Below, piece by piece: positions 5,365 to 8,379 of a stretch of 8,379 nt of DNA (positions within the stretch are counted from its first letter, which is position 1; each line of letters starts with the position of its first letter). The stretch is from an uncultured Ruminococcus sp. GTDB taxonomy: Bacteria; Bacillota; Clostridia; Oscillospirales; CAG-272. The position numbers and the translations under genes were made by a program. The DNA is taken from positions 1 through 8,379 of the forward strand of contig CACZSA010000275.1 in the NCBI GenBank assembly GCA_902783705.1. The letters run 5' to 3'. The notes under the pieces are model-generated. The model ran no database searches and was not told where the DNA came from. It saw only the letters and a program-made list of their open reading frames with translations.

Positions 5365-6444
5365 ATGAACAAAATGGAAAACCGCTATGCGAAACTGAGA
5401 GCGAAGATGGAAGAGCTCGGGCTGGACGCGATCTATGTGAGCTCCCCGGAGAACCACCTCTATGTGACCGACTTCGACAATCCGGACGGCTATGCGTTCG
5501 TCACCCGCGACAAGGCGTGGGTCTTCGCCGATTCCCGCTACATCGAGGCGGCGAAGGCGGAGGCGACCTCCCTCTGCACGGTCTGCCTGCCCGGTCAGCC
5601 CGGACTGCTCGAGATCGTCAAGGAATACGGCTTGAAGGTCATCGGCTATGAGGACCGCCGGCTCACCTGCTCCGGGCTCGACAGCCTGAAAAAGACGCTC
5701 GACGAGGCAAAGCCGGAATTCGCGCCCGTCGGCGGACTCTTCACCGTCATCCGCTCGGTCAAGACCGCGGACGAGGTCGAGAACATCGTCGCCGCCCAGC
5801 GCATCGCGGAAGGCGCCTTCGCGCACATCTGCAAGGTCCTCACGCACGAGATGACCGAGATCGAGGTCGCGGCGGAGCTCGAATACTACATGAAGAAAAA
5901 CGGAAGCCAGAAGCCGTCCTTCGATACCATCGCCGTCTCCGGTTCCGCGTCGTCGAGACCGCACGGCGTACCGCGCCCGGTGAAGCTGGAAAAAGGATTC
6001 CTCACGATGGACTACGGCGCGATGGTGGGCGGCTATCACTCCGACATGACCCGCACGGTCTGCATCGGGAAGGCGGACGACGAGATGAAGCGGCTCTACT
6101 TCACCGTCCTCGAGGCGCAGCAGGCCGCGATCGACGCGATCGGCCCCGGCGTGAAGAACGCGGATATGGACAAGCTCGCGCGCGACATCATCGACAACGC
6201 CGGGTACAAGGGCTATTTCAGCCACAGCCTCGGCCACGGCGTGGGGCTGGAGATCCACGAGGATCCGGGCCTGCACGGACGGATGGGCGACGCGGTCCTT
6301 CTCCCGGGCCAGATCGTCACCTCCGAGCCCGGCATCTACATCGAAGGCAAGTACGGCTGCCGGATCGAGGACATGGTGCTCGTCACCGAGGACGGACGCC
6401 GCGACCTCACGGACTGCCCGAAGACCGAGCTGATTGAGCTCTGA
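5365..6444 (+). CDS. M24-family metallopeptidase, Xaa-Pro aminopeptidase-like
   Basis: The 359-residue protein has the two-domain layout of Xaa-Pro peptidases: a creatinase-like N-terminal domain (about 1-130) and a pita-bread catalytic domain (about 138-359). All five metal ligands are present: Asp216 (MDYGA), Asp227 (SDMTRT), His291 (GHGVGLEIHE), Glu320 (TSEPGIYI) and Glu335 (RIED). His200 in SRPHG is the expected substrate-binding histidine. It should remove or release residues next to proline in cytoplasmic peptides; whether it prefers aminopeptidase or dipeptidase (PepQ-like) activity cannot be told from sequence. The first ATG is chosen because GAAAGGA at 5346-5352 lies 12 bases upstream; the alternative Met4 would be too far away. 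Upstream are hairpin array B and an AT-rich leader with no clear promoter. Confidence 0.93.
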   Translation: MNKMENRYAKLRAKMEELGLDAIYVSSPENHLYVTDFDNPDGYAFVTRDKAWVFADSRYIEAAKAEATSLCTVCLPGQPGLLEIVKEYGLKVIGYEDRRLTCSGLDSLKKTLDEAKPEFAPVGGLFTVIRSVKTADEVENIVAAQRIAEGAFAHICKVLTHEMTEIEVAAELEYYMKKNGSQKPSFDTIAVSGSASSRPHGVPRPVKLEKGFLTMDYGAMVGGYHSDMTRTVCIGKADDEMKRLYFTVLEAQQAAIDAIGPGVKNADMDKLARDIIDNAGYKGYFSHSLGHGVGLEIHEDPGLHGRMGDAVLLPGQIVTSEPGIYIEGKYGCRIEDMVLVTEDGRRDLTDCPKTELIEL

Positions 6445-6463
6445 TCTGCACAGATATGAACTT

Positions 6464-6493
6464 GTACCGGCAGGCCCCCGCGTCTGCCGGTAC
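6464..6493 (+). repeat. Perfect 10-bp inverted repeat before the glycoside hydrolase gene
   Basis: GTACCGGCAG (6464-6473) and CTGCCGGTAC (6484-6493) are exact reverse complements around the 10-base loop GCCCCCGCGT. The hairpin lies 19 bp after the peptidase stop codon and 8 bp before the ribosome-binding site AAAAGGAGG (6502-6510), without covering it. No T-run follows on either strand, so a simple intrinsic terminator is unlikely. It may be an mRNA end-stabiliser, a processing site or an operator. Confidence 0.65.
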
Positions 6494-6517
6494 GGGAATG
6501 GAAAAGGAGGCCTTGTC

Positions 6518-8379
6518 ATGACAAACGGATATACCCCTCTTTCCCTCGAACTCCTCGCACCGGACGGCGTGACCGTCTCCGGGAGCCGCTACACCTTCCC
6601 GGGAGGGCGGGGCGCTCTGACGGTCCCGATGAAGGACGGTGCGCTCGCGGGCGTCTCCCTCGACGGGGACCGCTGGATCGCCATGGACGTGACCTGCACG
6701 GGCAAGCGCTCCGCCGTTTTCGGATGGTTCTTCACCACCGCGGACGGGCGGATGTGCGGCGTGAAGATGGGCGTCCTCGCCGGGATCCGCACGCGCATCG
6801 CCCTGCCGATCTCCGTGGCGGAAGGGAAGAATCTCTTCCTGCGCCGGACGCCGGGCAAGCTGAAATCCGTGACGCAGGGCGCGCCGATCGATTACCGCGA
6901 TGCCGTGCGCTTCACCGTGACTTCCGCCGACGCGCCGGACGACGTGACCTTCGAGATCGCGTCCTTCGGCGTGTACGACGCGGAGCCGGAATTCCCGGTC
7001 GAGACCCGGACGCTCGTCGACGAAATGGGGCAGAAGGCCATCGCCGACTGGCCCGGGAAGACGAAATCCTTCGATGAGATGGCGCAGCGGATGAAAAAGG
7101 TCCTCTCCGATCCCGCGCCGAGGAGGGAGGACGACGGGCGTTCGCGCTGGGGCGGGGATCTCTCCCTGAAGCTCACGGACGGGACGGGTTATTTCACCCT
7201 CGAGAAATGGCACGACCGCTGGCTCCTCGCCGATCCGGACGGGTATGCGTTCTTCTCGATGGGGCTCGACTGCGTGAACATCGACGGCGACGCGAACCTC
7301 GCGGGGATCCGTCAGCTGGCGGGCGATCTCGATCCGAAGTCCGCCGGGTGGGTGCACGGGGATTTCTTCTCGTGGCACCGGCACAACCTCTGGCGGGTCT
7401 TCGGGGCCGAGTACAACGAAAAGTGGAAGGAGATGACCGCGCGGCGGATGGTGAAGTGGGGCTTCAACACGGTCGCCTGCTGGTCGGACATCGACTTCGC
7501 CGAGGAATACGACATCCCGCACGTCTCGATCATGCACGGCTATCCCGAGACGGAGACCTACATCTTCCGCGACTTCCCGGACACGCTCTCGCCGGAGTTC
7601 GCCGAGAACGCGAAAAAATGGGCGCGGCAGATGGAGCGGCACCGCGGGCGGGCGTCTCTGATCGGCTATTTCCTCGGGAACGAGCCGCAGTGGGCGTTCG
7701 TGAACAACCTCAACATCGCGGCCTGCACGCTCGAATGCGAAAAGCCCAGCTGTTCCCGCCGCGCGCTCATCGCGTTCATGCGGGAGAAGTACGGCACGAT
7801 CGAGGCGCTGAACGAGGCATGGGGCGCGGCGTACGCCTCCTTCGAGGACATGGACCGCCCGATCTCCACCCTCGGCTTCACCGAAGCGGGCAAGCGCGCC
7901 CTGAACGAGTTCTCCGAGGTGATGATCCGCGAATACATCCGGGTCCCGTCCGAGGCGATCCGGGCGGTGGATCCGGACCACCTCAACCTCGGGATCCGGT
8001 ACGCATGGCTCTCGTCGAAGGAGCTGGCGGCGGGCTCGGAGTTCACGGACGTGTTCAGCTTCAACTGCTATTCGATGGATCCCGTGCCGATGATCGAGAG
8101 CTTCTCGAAGCTCGTGGGCAAGCCCGTGATGATCGGGGAGTTCCACTTCGGCGCGCTGGACCGCGGACTCGACGCGACGGGCATCCGCGGCGTGACGAGC
8201 CAGAAGGAGCGTGGGCGCGCGTACCGCTACTACATGCAGCGCGCGGCGGCGCATCCGATGTGTCTCGGCGCGCACTATTTCACCCTGAACGATCAGGCGT
8301 ATCTCGGGCGTTTCGACGGCGAGAACTACCAGATCGGGATCGTGGACGTGACGCAGCGTCCGTACGAGGACTTCGAGGA
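6518..8379 (+). CDS. Clan-A glycoside hydrolase (agarase/beta-galactosidase-like), 3' end missing
   Basis: The frame is open to the right edge, giving 620 residues without a stop, so the protein is truncated. Residues 1 to about 205 look like an N-terminal beta-rich domain with no signal peptide, so the enzyme is probably cytoplasmic. The catalytic TIM-barrel begins near YFTLEKWHDRWLLADPDGYA (225-244), a phrase typical of agarase-like and GH42/GH50-like enzymes, and continues through WGFNTVACWSD (314-324). The acid/base is Glu389 in GYFLGNEPQW (383-392). The nucleophile is Glu541 in MIGEFHFGALDRG (538-550). GAHYFTLNDQAY (584-595) is the late barrel strand that lines the sugar pocket. AAAAGGAGG (6502-6510) seven bases before the ATG fixes the start. 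Clan-A membership and the two glutamates are firm; the exact family and sugar are not. A beta-galactoside or related glycan is inferred. Confidence 0.85.
   Translation, partial: MTNGYTPLSLELLAPDGVTVSGSRYTFPGGRGALTVPMKDGALAGVSLDGDRWIAMDVTCTGKRSAVFGWFFTTADGRMCGVKMGVLAGIRTRIALPISVAEGKNLFLRRTPGKLKSVTQGAPIDYRDAVRFTVTSADAPDDVTFEIASFGVYDAEPEFPVETRTLVDEMGQKAIADWPGKTKSFDEMAQRMKKVLSDPAPRREDDGRSRWGGDLSLKLTDGTGYFTLEKWHDRWLLADPDGYAFFSMGLDCVNIDGDANLAGIRQLAGDLDPKSAGWVHGDFFSWHRHNLWRVFGAEYNEKWKEMTARRMVKWGFNTVACWSDIDFAEEYDIPHVSIMHGYPETETYIFRDFPDTLSPEFAENAKKWARQMERHRGRASLIGYFLGNEPQWAFVNNLNIAACTLECEKPSCSRRALIAFMREKYGTIEALNEAWGAAYASFEDMDRPISTLGFTEAGKRALNEFSEVMIREYIRVPSEAIRAVDPDHLNLGIRYAWLSSKELAAGSEFTDVFSFNCYSMDPVPMIESFSKLVGKPVMIGEFHFGALDRGLDATGIRGVTSQKERGRAYRYYMQRAAAHPMCLGAHYFTLNDQAYLGRFDGENYQIGIVDVTQRPYEDFE

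Noticed and set aside
5044..6519. A 491-codon open frame on the minus strand.
   Set aside because: It is antisense to the M24 peptidase and crosses the gene boundary and hairpin array B. It has no recognisable domain; a composition artefact.
6407..8275. A 622-codon open frame on the minus strand.
   Set aside because: It is antisense to the glycoside hydrolase, which has clear catalytic motifs. The translated minus-strand protein is rich in Arg, His, Asp, Glu and Val with no family signature, as expected for the shadow of a GC-rich gene.

Overview
The window is a GC-rich bacterial segment with a strong preference for G or C at third codon positions. Every supported gene is on the + strand. 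The yqeG-type phosphatase, the AGGAGG ribosome-binding sites and the genome style point to a member of the Bacillota, most likely a high-GC uncultured Clostridia relative. That placement is inference: there is no rRNA or marker gene here to settle it.

Layout. (1) Positions 2-571 hold the C-terminal half of an SPFH/band-7 (stomatin/flotillin-like) membrane-scaffold protein, closed by a good intrinsic terminator at 589-619. (2) A near-consensus sigma-A promoter with an extended -10 (649-677) drives an alpha/beta hydrolase (707-1447). A Gfo/Idh/MocA oxidoreductase (1504-2490) follows 56 bp later, probably in the same transcript, and a G.U-rich hairpin at 2526-2560 ends the unit. (3) An M48 (Ste24-like) membrane zinc protease (2597-3820) overlaps a YqeG-type HAD phosphatase (3817-4347) by ATGA. 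(4) A cytoplasmic metallophosphoesterase (4383-5234) is bracketed by two small-hairpin arrays. (5) An M24 Xaa-Pro aminopeptidase-like enzyme (5365-6444) follows. (6) A large clan-A glycoside hydrolase starts at 6518 and runs off the right edge.

The genes are mostly single-enzyme housekeeping or carbohydrate functions. No single pathway links them all. The hydrolase, the oxidoreductase and the glycoside hydrolase fit intracellular processing of plant or host glycans; the M48 and M24 peptidases fit protein turnover.

The feature that gene annotation does not explain is a family of short palindromic units separated by ACTTCAC (or GTGAAGT in the opposite orientation). They sit at 4315-4367 and 5211-5317, at the 3' ends of yqeG and of the phosphoesterase gene. 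In both places the repeat enters the reading frame in the same phase and supplies the last residues of the protein (pattern P-[PA]-E-G-[GR]-L-H). In one of the two it supplies the stop codon directly after that motif. This is the best candidate for an undescribed element in the window. No CRISPR, tRNA, rRNA, transposase or phage gene is visible.
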